A DNA stretch of 64,000 nt from Vibrio ruber DSM 16370 (GTDB taxonomy: Bacteria > Pseudomonadota > Gammaproteobacteria > Enterobacterales > Vibrionaceae). A model generated the notes under the pieces. That model searched no databases and was not told the DNA's origin. It saw nothing but the letters and a program-made list of their open reading frames with translations. Shown one piece after another: positions 1 through 9,409 of the stretch (its first letter is position 1; each line of letters starts with the position of its first letter). The stretch is taken from positions 1 to 64,000 of the forward strand of contig NZ_FULE01000029.1 in assembly GCF_900163965.1 (NCBI RefSeq), written 5' to 3'. Position numbers and translations under genes: made by a program.

Positions 1-126
1 GATACGGTAGGTAAAAATACGAGCAAGATACAAAATTACATTAAGCAGCAACTAGAGCAGGATAAAATGGGAGAGCAATTGTCGATCCCGTATTCAGGTA
101 GCCCGTTTACGGGCCGCAGGAAGTAG
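1..126 (+). CDS. C-terminal fragment of an unidentified protein
   Basis: An open frame runs from the first base to a TAG stop at 124-126 and gives 41 residues, ending in a hydrophilic tail (SPFTGRRK). The gene starts outside the window. The fragment is rich in Lys and Gln and shows no motif I recognise. A strong intrinsic terminator 80 bases downstream (204-234) is consistent with this being the real end of a transcription unit. The frame could be accidental, but the stop-terminator arrangement makes a true gene end more likely. Confidence 0.45.
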   Translation, partial: DTVGKNTSKIQNYIKQQLEQDKMGEQLSIPYSGSPFTGRRK

Positions 127-203
127 TCATATGCAAATGTCAGATCACTACGCGCCTGCTAGGGCGCTGCTAGTAGGAGAGCCTTATAGGCGCATATGAA
201 AAA

Positions 204-234
204 CCACCGGCTATGCCGGTGGATACTTTTTTTT
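204..234 (+). terminator. Intrinsic terminator
   Basis: An 8-bp GC-rich stem (CCACCGGC / GCCGGTGG) with a 3-base loop TAT is followed by a run of eight T. It would end the transcript of the gene whose tail lies at the left edge and insulates glgC from it. Confidence 0.8.
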
Positions 235-576
235 ATATCATCACTTTTATTTGTACTGCACCCATTTTAGATGGTTCTGACAGTACCGAGATCGGAAGGG
301 AGGCTTGGTGATGATCTCATATAATCCCTGGGTCTGCGCTGTAGCATGATGCTCATAATATTCTTACTTTTTTTGCTTTCTGTGAACTAGCTTGGGAGTT
401 AGAGACGCTGATCGATAGGTGCTTCACTAGTTTGGCGTTTCAATTTTGTATTCTGTGATAATCCCGATAAGTTATAAACAACGCGTTGCATTAATTTTTT
501 GTGACATTAAAAGTAAGTACCGGCCTATGGCACTAGGTCGTAGCAGATTATAAAAAGGTAATATGGAGTTTCAATC
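235..576 (+). other. Intergenic region upstream of glgC
   Basis: There is no credible gene in these 342 bases. It is AT-rich and should contain the glgC promoter. An extended -10-like TGTGATAAT lies near 454-462, but no good -35 pairs with it. The ribosome binding site of glgC (TGGAG) is at 564-568. I see no clear operator. Confidence 0.4.
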
Positions 577-1794
577 ATGGCTGGTGTATTGAGTATGATC
601 TTAGCTGGTGGTGAAGGATCTCGGCTGAGACCTTTAACCGAAGGCAGAAGTAAACCCGCAGTTCCGTTCGGAGGAAGTTATCGGTTGATTGATTTTGCTC
701 TGAACAACTTTGTCAATGCGGATTTGATGCGTATTTACGTATTGACCCAGTTTAAATCTCAATCACTTTATGTCCACCTGAAAAAAGGTTGGAATGTGTC
801 CGGTATTACGGATCGATTCATCGATGTGATCCCCGCTCAGATGAGAGATGGGAAACGTTGGTATGAAGGAACCGCTGATGCCATCTATCAAAATGTTCGC
901 TTCATCGAGCTTGCCTCACCTGATTATGTTTGTATTTTCGGATCGGATCACATCTACAAGATGGATGTTCGTCAGATGCTGGATTTCCATAAACAAACGG
1001 AAGCGCATCTGACGGTCTCCGCATTACGAATGCCTATAAAAGAAGCCTCTCAGTTTGGTGTGATTGAAATTGACCATGACGGAAAAATGATCGGTTTTGA
1101 AGAAAAACCGGACAAGCCAAAGTCGATTCCCGGAGAGCCGGAGTGGGCGCTGATTTCGATGGGGAACTATATTTTTGATGCTGATGTTCTTTGCGATGAG
1201 CTGAAAAAAGATGCAGCGAATGAGCAGTCCAGTCACGATTTCGGGAAAGATATTATTCCGAAACTTTTCCCGAAAGGGCATGTTTACGTTTACGATTTTT
1301 CGACCAATAAAATTAAAGGTGAAAAAAAAGCAACCTATTGGCGGGATGTCGGAACCATCGATTCTTATTGGGCAGCCAATATGGATTTGCTGAATAATGA
1401 TCCCTTGTTTTCTCTCTACAATCGAAGTTGGCCACTACATACCTACTATCCGCCGTTACCGCCGGCAACATTTGTCGATGCCGATGAGCGCCGTGTTAAG
1501 ATTACTGATAGCCTCGTGTCGGGAGGGAGTTATATTCAAGGTGCGACGATTTTTAAATCAATCCTTGGGTATCGGAGTAATATTGCGGCTGGGTCTCATA
1601 TCAGTGAATCTGTTATTCTGGGGGATGGAAAGATTGGTGCCGGTTGTACGATCAAACGGACGATTATTGATAAGCATGTTGAAATTGCCCCCGGCACCGT
1701 GATTGGTGAAGATTTAGAACTGGACAGGAAACGGTTCTATGTCTCTGAAGGGGGAATCGTGGTGATTGCGAAAGGAACGAAAGTTGGATTCTAA
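577..1794 (+). CDS. glgC: Glucose-1-phosphate adenylyltransferase (ADP-glucose pyrophosphorylase)
   Basis: This enzyme makes ADP-glucose from ATP and glucose-1-phosphate, the committed step of bacterial glycogen synthesis in the cytoplasm. The 405-residue protein begins with the nucleotidyltransferase signature LAGGEGSRLRPLT (residues 9-21), followed by KPAVPFGG and the YRLIDFALNN region. The C-terminal third is the left-handed beta-helix domain with hexapeptide-like repeats (IQGATIFKS, IAAGSHISES). Length fits the GlgC family (about 400-430 aa). The ATG at 577 has a TGGAG Shine-Dalgarno 9 bases upstream. The stop is two bases before the glgA start, so the two genes form an operon. Confidence 0.97.
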   Translation: MAGVLSMILAGGEGSRLRPLTEGRSKPAVPFGGSYRLIDFALNNFVNADLMRIYVLTQFKSQSLYVHLKKGWNVSGITDRFIDVIPAQMRDGKRWYEGTADAIYQNVRFIELASPDYVCIFGSDHIYKMDVRQMLDFHKQTEAHLTVSALRMPIKEASQFGVIEIDHDGKMIGFEEKPDKPKSIPGEPEWALISMGNYIFDADVLCDELKKDAANEQSSHDFGKDIIPKLFPKGHVYVYDFSTNKIKGEKKATYWRDVGTIDSYWAANMDLLNNDPLFSLYNRSWPLHTYYPPLPPATFVDADERRVKITDSLVSGGSYIQGATIFKSILGYRSNIAAGSHISESVILGDGKIGAGCTIKRTIIDKHVEIAPGTVIGEDLELDRKRFYVSEGGIVVIAKGTKVGF

Positions 1795-1795
1795 C

Positions 1796-3253
1796 ATGGA
1801 ACAAATCGATGTATGGTTTACCGTTTCAGAAGTTGAAGGGATTGTAAAAAGTGGTGGGTTGGCCGATGTTGCAAAAGCGCTTCCTACAGCGTTGAGTAAA
1901 TTTGGGCATCGCGTAAGAATTGTGTTGCCCGGTTATCGTCTCGTGCCGGACAAAGCTGATACAACTGTGATTTTAGAGACTGAATTGTCTCACTGGCCTC
2001 ATACCGTTTATCAAGTCCGTAAGTTTGACCGGGACGGCGTTGAAATTTATCTGATTGACTGTGATAAATACTTTGACCGGCCGGAGCTGTATTCTGAACA
2101 TAATCGCGCCTATGCCGACAATGGAGAACGCTTTGGATTCTTTTCGGCTGCGGCACTGGATGTTTTGCCAAAACTGGGGATTCAGCCTGATATCATTCAT
2201 GCCAACGACTGGCATACCGGGTTTGTCCCTTTTCTGTTAAAAACACGCTATGCCAATGAGCCCTATTTTCAGCGGATGAAGAGTATATTGACGATCCATA
2301 ATGCGCTGTTTAAAGGTGTCTTTTCTTATGATGAATTAGAGATTATTCCTGAATTACACTTAAGTGGTATGGAATCTCTACAGTATGGTCTCGGTTATGT
2401 GAGTGCACTCAGAATCGGTATCGCATATGCAGATAAGATTAATGCTGTGAGTCCTCACTATGCTGCAGAATTGCTGACGCCACTTGGTGCCCACGGACTT
2501 GTCGATGATTTTGTCCGCCGGGAGAGAGATCTGTTCGGTATTCTTAATGGATGTGACTATTCGGAGTGGAATCCACGCATTGACAGCTATATTCCACGCA
2601 ATTACACCAATGAGGCCGATTCTTTGCAAGAAGGGAAAGCAACCTGTAAGCGTCAACTACAGGAAGAACTGCTATTACCAACCCGGGATGTACCAGTGTT
2701 TGGCATGGTATGTCGTGTGACCTATCAAAAAGGGTTTCACTATCTGTTGCCGATTCTGGAACAGTTTCTGCGCAATGACGTACAATTGGTGATTGTCGGA
2801 ACAGGGGAGCCTGAAATTGCCAATCGTCTACATCAGCTTTCAGCAACTTCATCACAGAAATTTGCATTTGTTGATGCTTACAGCAATCGTTTTGCCCATT
2901 TAGTCGAAGCGGCCTCAGATTTCTTTTTAATGCCTTCTGAATTTGAAGCGTGCGGATTAAATCAGATTTACAGCATGGCTTATGGGACGTTGCCGATTGT
3001 CCGAGAAGTCGGTGGGCTGAAAGATACCGTGTTTGATTATGACCATTTTCCCGACAAGGCAACGGGGTTCAGTTTCACGGAACCGACACCGGAAGCATTA
3101 CTCATTTGTATGCAACGAGCATTACTATTCTATTTACAACATCCGGAGAAAAAGTTGGATGTTCAGTTACGTGCTATGCAGCAAGATTTCCGCTGGGAAG
3201 ATTCTGCGCAGCAGTATGTTCGGATGTATGAGGCTGCATTGATGGGCTACTAA
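1796..3253 (+). CDS. glgA: Glycogen synthase (ADP-glucose type, GT5)
   Basis: This enzyme transfers glucose from ADP-glucose onto the growing alpha-1,4-glucan. The ATG at 1796 gives 485 residues and places the starch/glycogen synthase signature K-S-G-G-L at residues 18-22, the ADP-glucose binding site. The frame stays open a little upstream (to 1766), but that would overlap glgC and add a tail not seen in the family. The C-terminal GT-B domain contains the acceptor/nucleotide segment PSEFEACGLNQIYSM and the family's GTLPIVREVGGL. It is translated directly after glgC with a single base between the genes, so expression is probably coupled. Confidence 0.96.
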   Translation: MEQIDVWFTVSEVEGIVKSGGLADVAKALPTALSKFGHRVRIVLPGYRLVPDKADTTVILETELSHWPHTVYQVRKFDRDGVEIYLIDCDKYFDRPELYSEHNRAYADNGERFGFFSAAALDVLPKLGIQPDIIHANDWHTGFVPFLLKTRYANEPYFQRMKSILTIHNALFKGVFSYDELEIIPELHLSGMESLQYGLGYVSALRIGIAYADKINAVSPHYAAELLTPLGAHGLVDDFVRRERDLFGILNGCDYSEWNPRIDSYIPRNYTNEADSLQEGKATCKRQLQEELLLPTRDVPVFGMVCRVTYQKGFHYLLPILEQFLRNDVQLVIVGTGEPEIANRLHQLSATSSQKFAFVDAYSNRFAHLVEAASDFFLMPSEFEACGLNQIYSMAYGTLPIVREVGGLKDTVFDYDHFPDKATGFSFTEPTPEALLICMQRALLFYLQHPEKKLDVQLRAMQQDFRWEDSAQQYVRMYEAALMGY

Positions 3254-3300
3254 CTACTAACTAATTGACACATTGATAATGATTCGATTGACAATAAAAA

Positions 3301-3323
3301 AGCACCGCTAGCGGTGCTTTTTT
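3301..3323 (+). terminator. Intrinsic terminator of the glgCA operon
   Basis: A stem AGCACCG / CGGTGCT with tetraloop CTAG is followed by six T. It lies 48 bases after the glgA stop. Preceding A residues could make it weakly bidirectional, serving the convergent tfoY transcript as well. Confidence 0.85.
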
Positions 3324-3399
3324 CGTTCAGGCTCAATGACCAAATGGGAGTTGTATACATTAGGATATGTATACGATAGGGAGAAGCTTGTTCAACAAA

Positions 3400-3990
3400 T
3401 TAGATCTGCCGAGCCAGCTCATCACGTCTTGCCTGAGAAATCACTGACCAGTGTTTTCCTTCAATCGCACCCTCTAGTGCCCACAGGAGCTCTAGCGGCG
3501 GTTGAGTTGAAGGATGAGAGCTTAAAATCGCTTTATATGCACTAAGAGAACCTCTCTGATGCAACTCTTCAACTGAATTTATACCGGCTTTACGCAGCAT
3601 TCGTTCGGTCGCCAGACGCAGGTTTGGTAAATCTTTCAAACGCTGTGGTTTGGCTTCGACATGCGTTGTTTTTTCATCTTTTGCATTCAAATAGGCTTGT
3701 TTGGCGATATTGAGAATCGTATTGACATCATCCCAATAGTCATCAGGAAGTGCAAAATACTTAGTCACAACAGGGAAACCACGTTTTGTATACACATAAG
3801 GTTCAAAACCTTTTGCTTTAAACGTTTCCAGTGAGTGACTGTCTGCTCGTATATGAAGTTTATCTTGAACGACGAGTGCGAACATAATGTCGTTTACGAA
3901 AATACCAAACCCGCCGAACATTGAGCGTGATTTGACACGGCCCAGTTGTTCAAAAAGCCGCATTGAATCTCTAAGAGTTGGTTTGTCCAT
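3400..3990 (-). CDS. tfoY: TfoX/Sxy-family regulator, TfoY type
   Basis: The 196-residue protein has the two-domain TfoX layout. The N-terminal domain contains [12 protein letters not shown], typical of TfoX/Sxy. The C-terminal helix-hairpin-like domain has [17 protein letters not shown]. In Vibrio the paralogue TfoX drives competence on chitin, while TfoY controls motility and type VI secretion and is controlled by c-di-GMP. I assign TfoY because a GEMM-I riboswitch lies directly upstream (4117-4206) and because the glgCA/purR neighbourhood matches V. cholerae tfoY. The gene reads toward glgA and converges with it. Confidence 0.92.
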   Translation of the reverse strand: MDKPTLRDSMRLFEQLGRVKSRSMFGGFGIFVNDIMFALVVQDKLHIRADSHSLETFKAKGFEPYVYTKRGFPVVTKYFALPDDYWDDVNTILNIAKQAYLNAKDEKTTHVEAKPQRLKDLPNLRLATERMLRKAGINSVEELHQRGSLSAYKAILSSHPSTQPPLELLWALEGAIEGKHWSVISQARRDELARQI

Positions 3991-4116
3991 GCTTTACGTC
4001 TCGGTGTATTTTTAAATGAATACGCCACCAAAATCAGGTCCGAGAATTTAGCAAAAGAATGCAGAAAGTATGTTAACAAAACGTCAAATGATTGACGAAC
4101 ATGAAATGCATTTTTG

Positions 4117-4206
4117 CCATCGGTAACCCCGCTACCTATCATCTTCATGGTTTAGGCCGGAGGCTTTGCGTCCCATCTTTTCAGATGGTTTGCCCTGTGC
4201 GTGACA
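4117..4206 (-). ncRNA. Cyclic di-GMP-I (GEMM-I, Vc2-type) riboswitch
   Basis: Read on the minus strand, this 90-base element starts with TCACGCACAGGGCAAACC. It continues with a P1b hairpin capped by a GAAA-type loop (CATCTGAAAAGATG), then GGGACGCAAAGCCTCCGGCC with its tetraloop receptor half, CTAAACC, and finally the P2 arm GGTAGCGGGGTTACC. These are the conserved landmarks of the V. cholerae Vc2 aptamer, which also lies upstream of tfoY. The distance from aptamer end to the tfoY start codon is about 126 bases, leaving room for an expression platform. I do not see an obvious intrinsic terminator there, so control may act on translation or through multiple promoters. Confidence 0.95.
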
Positions 4207-4262
4207 CTTTTCCAGTACGGAATTATGAAGTATGTATCCTAATAACTACTCCACAATGTGTG

Positions 4263-4291
4263 ATTCTAGTCCAATTAATAGAGGTTATCAA
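4263..4291 (-). promoter_or_regulatory. Candidate sigma-70 promoter for the riboswitch-tfoY transcript
   Basis: On the minus strand TTGATA (4286-4291) and TAGAAT (4263-4268) are separated by 17 bases, each one base from consensus. Transcription from here would start about 50 bases upstream of the c-di-GMP aptamer, so the riboswitch would be in the 5' leader. Confidence 0.7.
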
Positions 4292-4304
4292 TAGAAAGAA
4301 AGTG

Positions 4305-4329
4305 GTTGGAGGAATGACCTCCCTCCAAC
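4305..4329 (-). terminator. Possible terminator of purR
   Basis: An 8-bp stem GTTGGAGG / CCTCCAAC lies 18 bases beyond the purR stop. On the minus strand it is followed by an interrupted T stretch (CACTTTCTTTC), so it would be a weak intrinsic terminator separating purR from the tfoY promoter. Confidence 0.5.
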
Positions 4330-4346
4330 GAAGTGTTAATTGGGTG

Positions 4347-5357
4347 TTAATTTTTGTTTAAATCTTTAACGGTATTGCGTTCGACAATTTCAGGATGCAT
4401 CTCAAACGTACGGCGCTCATGTTCTTTACTTTTGATCCGCTCCAATAAGATTTCAAAAGCGTTTTTTCCGACCCGTCGTTTCGGCTGATGAACGGTTGTC
4501 AGCGGTGGCGAAAAATATTCCGAGATCTCAATATTGTCGTAACCGATGACTGATATATCTTCAGGTACTTTAATGCCTCGCTGTTGTAAGCGACTTATCA
4601 GCCCTAAAGCCATTGTATCGTTGAAACAGAAAACAGCAGTGGGCTGTTCATCCATCACAATGATTTTATCGGCAGCCAAGACTGCGGTGTCACACTCGAA
4701 GTTGCCTTCCAGAATCCAGTCTTCGTTGGGGGTCAGGCTCGCTTCAGCCATTGCTCTGCGAAACCCTTGAATCCGTTCCTGACATGCTGCTTTTGCTAAA
4801 TGTCCACTCAAGCAAGCAATTCTGCGGTGCCCCTTGTCAATCAAATACTTAGTTGCCAGGTAGCCGCCTTCTTCTGAGTTATCGATGATTTTGTCGGCTT
4901 GTGAGTTTTCTGGTCCCCAGTCCATAATAACTTTTGGAATATCGCTATAGGCTTCCAGCATTTCCCAAAGCTCGGCAGTAAGGTCGGAGCACATGACTAA
5001 TATCCCATCGACCCGTTTTTCGGCCAGCATCCGGATATAGTCGCGTTGCTTCTCATAGAGGCCACCGGTATTACATAAAATCAGTGTATAGCCTTGTCGG
5101 TAACAATAGCTTTCAACACCGTCAATGACTTCAGAGAAAAAGGGGTTTGTTGACTGGGTGACTAACATCCCGATTGTTCGCGTTGAGTTGCACTTCAGAC
5201 TCCGAGCTACTGCACTGGGCGCATAGTTTAAAGTCTTGACGGCTTCCATGACTTTTTCCTGAGTCGTTTCTGCCACAAAGCGAGTTTTGTTAATTACATG
5301 TGAAACAGTTGTTGTTGAAACTCCCGCCAAGCGGGCAACGTCTTTTATCGTAGCCAT
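4347..5357 (-). CDS. purR: Purine repressor PurR (LacI family)
   Basis: This is a transcriptional repressor that binds PurR boxes when loaded with hypoxanthine or guanine. The 336-residue sequence opens with the LacI-type helix-turn-helix [20 protein letters not shown]. The hinge helix contains [10 protein letters not shown], which is diagnostic of PurR. The periplasmic-binding-protein-like core follows, with [18 protein letters not shown] and VIGYDNI. These stretches agree closely with E. coli PurR. A perfect PurR-box core is found elsewhere in this window, in front of purT (39753-39764). I found no such box in front of purR itself. Confidence 0.95.
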   Translation of the reverse strand: MATIKDVARLAGVSTTTVSHVINKTRFVAETTQEKVMEAVKTLNYAPSAVARSLKCNSTRTIGMLVTQSTNPFFSEVIDGVESYCYRQGYTLILCNTGGLYEKQRDYIRMLAEKRVDGILVMCSDLTAELWEMLEAYSDIPKVIMDWGPENSQADKIIDNSEEGGYLATKYLIDKGHRRIACLSGHLAKAACQERIQGFRRAMAEASLTPNEDWILEGNFECDTAVLAADKIIVMDEQPTAVFCFNDTMALGLISRLQQRGIKVPEDISVIGYDNIEISEYFSPPLTTVHQPKRRVGKNAFEILLERIKSKEHERRTFEMHPEIVERNTVKDLNKN

Positions 5358-5482
5358 AGGTATTGTCCTGTCGCTTATGCTGAAGGTCCAGCAATCCGGA
5401 GCAAATTATTTAGTGATTGAAGATTTTATATATTCGAATAACCTACGCAGAAATGACATTCTGAAGCTATTCGGTGATTAAG

Positions 5483-5514
5483 GACAAAAACCGCTAAATT
5501 TAGCGGTTTTTGTC
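5483..5514 (-). terminator. Symmetric hairpin between elyC and purR
   Basis: This is a perfect 32-base palindrome with core CCGCTAAATTTAGCGG flanked by A5 on one side and T5 on the other. It can act as an intrinsic terminator in either direction. Because both neighbours run leftward it most likely ends the elyC transcript upstream of the purR promoter. Confidence 0.75.
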
Positions 5515-5649
5515 TGGTCTGGAATCAGCTTTAACCGCGAATTCTAGACTGCTGATTCAGTAATAGCAATCAAAATGAAGCACTCACCGTTTCATCCGAC
5601 AGTGGATCGGGCTGAAATGGTGATGTCATCTGATACTAAAGCTTTGCTT

Positions 5650-6447
5650 TTATTCAAGGGCGGATTCAGAGACGGTTGCCTCCTGATTAGCGACCCAGTT
5701 CTTCAAATAGTGCCAAAACTTCCCCAATGTTTCATACCAATATCTTTCTGTCTGCTCGAGATAAATCGCTTTAGGCGCATATTTTATCCATGGTTGCGCT
5801 ATATTTTTATAAGACAGGTAGTTGGTTGGAGCCGGGATTGGGTTGAGTCCGGCAGATTGAAACTCATGTAATGCGCGATCCATATGGCTGGCGGATGTCA
5901 CGAGCACCAATTTACGTGGTCCGACAAAACTTGCGGCTAACTGAGCTTCTTCCCATGTATCTTTCGCACTTTCCAGCAATACGATATCTGATTTTGCCAC
6001 ACCGAGTGATAAGGCAACTCTTGCCAACATGCGGGCGTGACTAAAGCGGGTACCACCGGCATACCCGGAAAGAATCAGGCGAGACCCCGGATACATCCGC
6101 ATAATCCGGATACCTTCTGTGAGTCGCATCAGGGCTGAGCGGCTGAGTTGAGATGTCGGCGGCAGTTGATCATCAACGACGTGACCACTACCGAGAACCA
6201 TGATGTAGTCAATGTTACCTTCAACGGGTAAAAAGGCTGAATATTTGCGTTCCAGTGGCGCGAGAAGGCGATCAGAAACGGGTTGGAATGAAGCCAGAAA
6301 CAGCAATGTATAAGAGAACAGAACAATCAGGCAACCGGTTTTCCTTTTGGTTGAAAACATAATCATCATCAGGCCGATAAAACCGATAATGAGCAAGGCG
6401 GGAAGGGGCATCATTAATGCAGATATGATTTTTTTAAGCTCAAACAT
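5650..6447 (-). CDS. elyC: ElyC/YcbC-type DUF218 envelope biogenesis factor
   Basis: This inner-membrane protein of the DUF218 family (ElyC, SanA) is implicated in peptidoglycan/envelope integrity through undecaprenyl-carrier metabolism. From the chosen ATG (6447) it has 265 residues. Two N-terminal membrane segments (about residues 10-30 and 38-58) are followed by a periplasmic DUF218 domain with YIMVLGSG, RLILSGY, and a TWEEA segment near a VTSASHM strand, all characteristic. The longer frame to 6474 adds only MLFFRTISY and does not match the family start. In E. coli elyC is also divergent from smtA(cmoM)-mukFEB, exactly as here. Confidence 0.9.
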   Translation of the reverse strand: MFELKKIISALMMPLPALLIIGFIGLMMIMFSTKRKTGCLIVLFSYTLLFLASFQPVSDRLLAPLERKYSAFLPVEGNIDYIMVLGSGHVVDDQLPPTSQLSRSALMRLTEGIRIMRMYPGSRLILSGYAGGTRFSHARMLARVALSLGVAKSDIVLLESAKDTWEEAQLAASFVGPRKLVLVTSASHMDRALHEFQSAGLNPIPAPTNYLSYKNIAQPWIKYAPKAIYLEQTERYWYETLGKFWHYLKNWVANQEATVSESALE

Positions 6448-6561
6448 ATAAGAAATAGTCCGAAAAAACAGCAATTGAGATTAAAAACGAATAATCCTCT
6501 TTATTCCTGCCATTCCTATGACAGAATAGCAGCACGATTGGTTATCATAACTCAAGCTACT

Positions 6562-7341
6562 GTGACTGAAGATCGCAATTTCGACGATATTGCCCACAAA
6601 TTTGCAAAAAATATATATGGCTCTGACAAAGGTATGATCCGTCAGACCATTGTGTGGGAAGATATTCAAACTATTTTAACATCATTTTCTCCGGAACAGT
6701 TCCCACTTTCTGTACTGGATGCCGGTGGTGGGTTGGCACAGCTATCGCAGCGGCTCGCGATGCAGGGACATCAGGTGACATTATGTGATCTTTCTTCTGA
6801 AATGTTGCAGTTGGCGCAGACCGATATTGAAAAAAATGGTCTGCTTGCGCAGTATCGCTTTGTCCATGCGCCGGTGCAGGATATGCAACAATATATTGCC
6901 GATCCGGTTGACTTCTTGATGTTTCATGCCGTGATGGAGTGGTTAACTGACCCGAAGGATGCGCTGGAAAAATTACTGGCTCAGGTTCGGAGTGGTGGCG
7001 TTGCGTCTATCATGTTTTACAATCATCACGGACTCGTTCTGAAAAATGTCATATGTGGGAATATCCCTCATGTGTTAGAGGGGATGCCATATCGTAAACG
7101 GTTTAAGTTACAGCCACAAAAAGGTCTGAATCCAGAATCGGTCTACCAATGGATAGAAGCTTGTGGATTCAGTATTGAGGGCAAAAGTGGTATCCGCTCA
7201 TTCAGTGATTATATTGGTAATCGCCAGAATATGGGCGAATACAGCGAAGAAGATGTACTGGCGCTTGAAAGGCAATTGTGTCGGCAAGAGCCCTATTTAT
7301 CTCTGGGTCGTTATATTCATGTATGGGCCAGAAAACAGTAA
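6562..7341 (+). CDS. cmoM: tRNA 5-carboxymethoxyuridine methyltransferase CmoM (SmtA)
   Basis: This SAM-dependent enzyme methylates cmo5U34 of certain tRNAs to mcmo5U. The start is placed at GTG 6562 so the protein begins VTEDRNFDDIAHKF, aligning with the known CmoM N-terminus. The open frame extends to 6475 but that extension is not family-like. No strong Shine-Dalgarno is visible, so the start is uncertain. The Rossmann motif VLDAGGGLAQLS, LCDLSSEM and the acidic HAVMEWL segment are present, and the C-terminus has SLGRYIHVWARK. Together with cmoA and cmoB (20.3-22.1 kb) the window encodes the whole known cmo5U/mcmo5U modification set downstream of prephenate. Confidence 0.92.
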   Translation: MTEDRNFDDIAHKFAKNIYGSDKGMIRQTIVWEDIQTILTSFSPEQFPLSVLDAGGGLAQLSQRLAMQGHQVTLCDLSSEMLQLAQTDIEKNGLLAQYRFVHAPVQDMQQYIADPVDFLMFHAVMEWLTDPKDALEKLLAQVRSGGVASIMFYNHHGLVLKNVICGNIPHVLEGMPYRKRFKLQPQKGLNPESVYQWIEACGFSIEGKSGIRSFSDYIGNRQNMGEYSEEDVLALERQLCRQEPYLSLGRYIHVWARKQ

Positions 7342-7344
7342 ATA

Positions 7345-8700
7345 ATGATGGAAACAATGATAGACGAATTGGCGCAACAAGCCGAAGTACAACCAATCGA
7401 TGAATTGGTTGGATGGGTCAGGCAGCATGACTTGTCTCTCAACCTAAATACCGAGCGACTCGCATTTTTGATTGCGATTGCCGTATTGAGCCGGGATCGA
7501 TTTGATGATGAACTCGGTGAGGGGGAGTTGCATGATGCATTTGCGATCGTTACCCGATTATTTGATGAGACTGCAGAAGCGTCCGCTTTCCGAGCCAATA
7601 ATGCGATCAATGACTTGGTTCACCAGCGACTTATCCGGCGCTTTACCAGTGAAGTGACCGATGGGGTGAGTATCTATCGATTATCACCGCTGGCAATTGG
7701 CATCACCGATTATTATCTGCGTCATCGTGAGTTTTCTAAACTGAAACTGTCAATTCAATTGTCGATTGTTGCAGATGAAATGGCCAAGGCCAAAGAAGCC
7801 GCTGAAAAAGGCGGCACCGTCTCTCATTGGCAAAAGAATGTGTATGGTGTTTTAAAATATTCCGTCGGTGAGATTTTTGATCAGATTGATCTTAACCAGC
7901 GAGTCATGGATGAGCAGCAGCAAGAGATTAAAGAACAGATTGCTCAGCTGTTGAATAAAGACTGGCGTGACGCGATTCAGAATTGTGAATCGCTGTTGTC
8001 AGAGACTTCATCGACGCTCAAAGAATTACAAGATACCCTTCAGGCTGCCGGTGATGAAATGCAGACACAGATTCTTGATATTCAGGAATGTGTTTACGGT
8101 GAATCCGGACTGGCATTTATTGAAGAAACTTTATTTCAGTTGCAGATTAAACTGGATCGTATCATTAGCTGGGGTCAACAGACCATTGATTTATGGATCG
8201 GTTATGACCGGCATGTTCACAAGTTCATCCGGACTGCGATTGATATGGACCAGAACCGGGCGTTCAGTCAGCGTTTGCGTCAGTCGATGAACGATTATTT
8301 CGCAACGCCTTGGTTTCTTACTTTTGCCGATGCCGAGCGCTTTATGGACATGCGGGATGAAGCCTTGGTGCTCCGGGACGATGAAGTCACAGGGCAAGTT
8401 CCTGAAGATGTTGAATACGAAGAATTTCAACAGGTCAACGATGTGCTGGCCGAGCAGATCGGCGCAATGCTCACCGTGCATAAAGATCAAGGTACACCAA
8501 TTGATCTCGGTATCATTTTAAAGAATTACCTCTCAGAACATCCAAAAACGCATCATTTTGATTTAGCCAGAATCGTGGTCGATCAGGCCGTCCGGTTAGG
8601 ATATTCGGCGTCTGATTATCAGGCGATTCAGCCAGATTGGCAGGCAATCAATGAATTTGGTGCAAAGGTACAAGCAAATGTCATCGACAGATATGAATGA
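7345..8700 (+). CDS. mukF: Chromosome partition protein MukF (kleisin)
   Basis: This is the kleisin subunit of the MukBEF condensin that compacts and segregates the chromosome. It has 451 residues. The N-terminal winged-helix dimerisation domain ([14 protein letters not shown]...), a long middle coiled-coil helical region, and the C-terminal winged helix that binds MukB heads ([16 protein letters not shown], here [16 protein letters not shown]) follow the family closely. The gene follows cmoM after 3 bases and overlaps mukE, as in the conserved smtA-mukFEB operon. Two consecutive ATG codons (7345 and 7348) could serve as start. Confidence 0.96.
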   Translation: MMETMIDELAQQAEVQPIDELVGWVRQHDLSLNLNTERLAFLIAIAVLSRDRFDDELGEGELHDAFAIVTRLFDETAEASAFRANNAINDLVHQRLIRRFTSEVTDGVSIYRLSPLAIGITDYYLRHREFSKLKLSIQLSIVADEMAKAKEAAEKGGTVSHWQKNVYGVLKYSVGEIFDQIDLNQRVMDEQQQEIKEQIAQLLNKDWRDAIQNCESLLSETSSTLKELQDTLQAAGDEMQTQILDIQECVYGESGLAFIEETLFQLQIKLDRIISWGQQTIDLWIGYDRHVHKFIRTAIDMDQNRAFSQRLRQSMNDYFATPWFLTFADAERFMDMRDEALVLRDDEVTGQVPEDVEYEEFQQVNDVLAEQIGAMLTVHKDQGTPIDLGIILKNYLSEHPKTHHFDLARIVVDQAVRLGYSASDYQAIQPDWQAINEFGAKVQANVIDRYE

Positions 8701-9409
8701 ATATATGCCAGAGAAACTGGTCAAAGCACTTTCCAATCCGCTATTTCCGGCATTGGATAGTTTATTACGTGCCGGACGGCATGTTTCCGGTGAAGATATG
8801 GATAATCACACATTTTTGTCGGATTTTGAGCCAGAACTGGCCCAGTTCTACCAGCGCTATAATACTGAGCTGGTGCGGGCTCCCGAGGGGTTCTTTTATT
8901 TGAGGCCGCGCTCGACATCATTACTCAATCGCAGTGTGTTATCCGAACTCGATATGTTGGTCGGTAAGGTTTTGTGCTTTCTGTATCTCAGCCCCGAAAG
9001 ACTGGCACATGAAGGCATTTTTACCCATCAGGAATTGTATGAAGAGTTACTTACGCTGGTCGATGAGAAAAAGTTGATGCGCTTGGTGACTTTCCGGGCC
9101 GGTGGTTCCGATCTGGATCGGGAAAAGCTGTTTGAAAAAGTCAGAACATCGTTACGGAAACTGCGTCGCATGGGAATGCTGGTCGTTCTGGGTGAAAGTG
9201 AAAAATTTCGGATCACCGAAGCGGTGTTCCGCTTCGGTGCTGATGTGCGTGTCGGTGATGATATGCAGGAAGCACAGCTAAGATTGATTCGTGACGGTGA
9301 AGCCGTTGTTCCCGGCCGTGATGCTCATGAAGCGACGGAAGATACCGATGAGGCATCCGCCGATGAGACCTCATCAGAAACATTAACAGGATTTGAAGGT
9401 GAAGCATGA
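8678..9409 (+). CDS. mukE: Chromosome partition protein MukE
   Basis: This is the winged-helix (KITE-type) subunit that bridges MukF and MukB. The start at 8678 ([11 protein letters not shown]) matches the family and has AAAGGT upstream. The frame is open to 8651 but that lies deeper inside mukF. It has 243 residues, with the conserved stretches [31 protein letters not shown] and FRFGADVR. The last 30 residues are very acidic ([15 protein letters not shown]) as is common in MukE. It overlaps mukF by 23 bases and mukB by 4, indicating coupled translation. Confidence 0.96.
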   Translation: MSSTDMNEYMPEKLVKALSNPLFPALDSLLRAGRHVSGEDMDNHTFLSDFEPELAQFYQRYNTELVRAPEGFFYLRPRSTSLLNRSVLSELDMLVGKVLCFLYLSPERLAHEGIFTHQELYEELLTLVDEKKLMRLVTFRAGGSDLDREKLFEKVRTSLRKLRRMGMLVVLGESEKFRITEAVFRFGADVRVGDDMQEAQLRLIRDGEAVVPGRDAHEATEDTDEASADETSSETLTGFEGEA

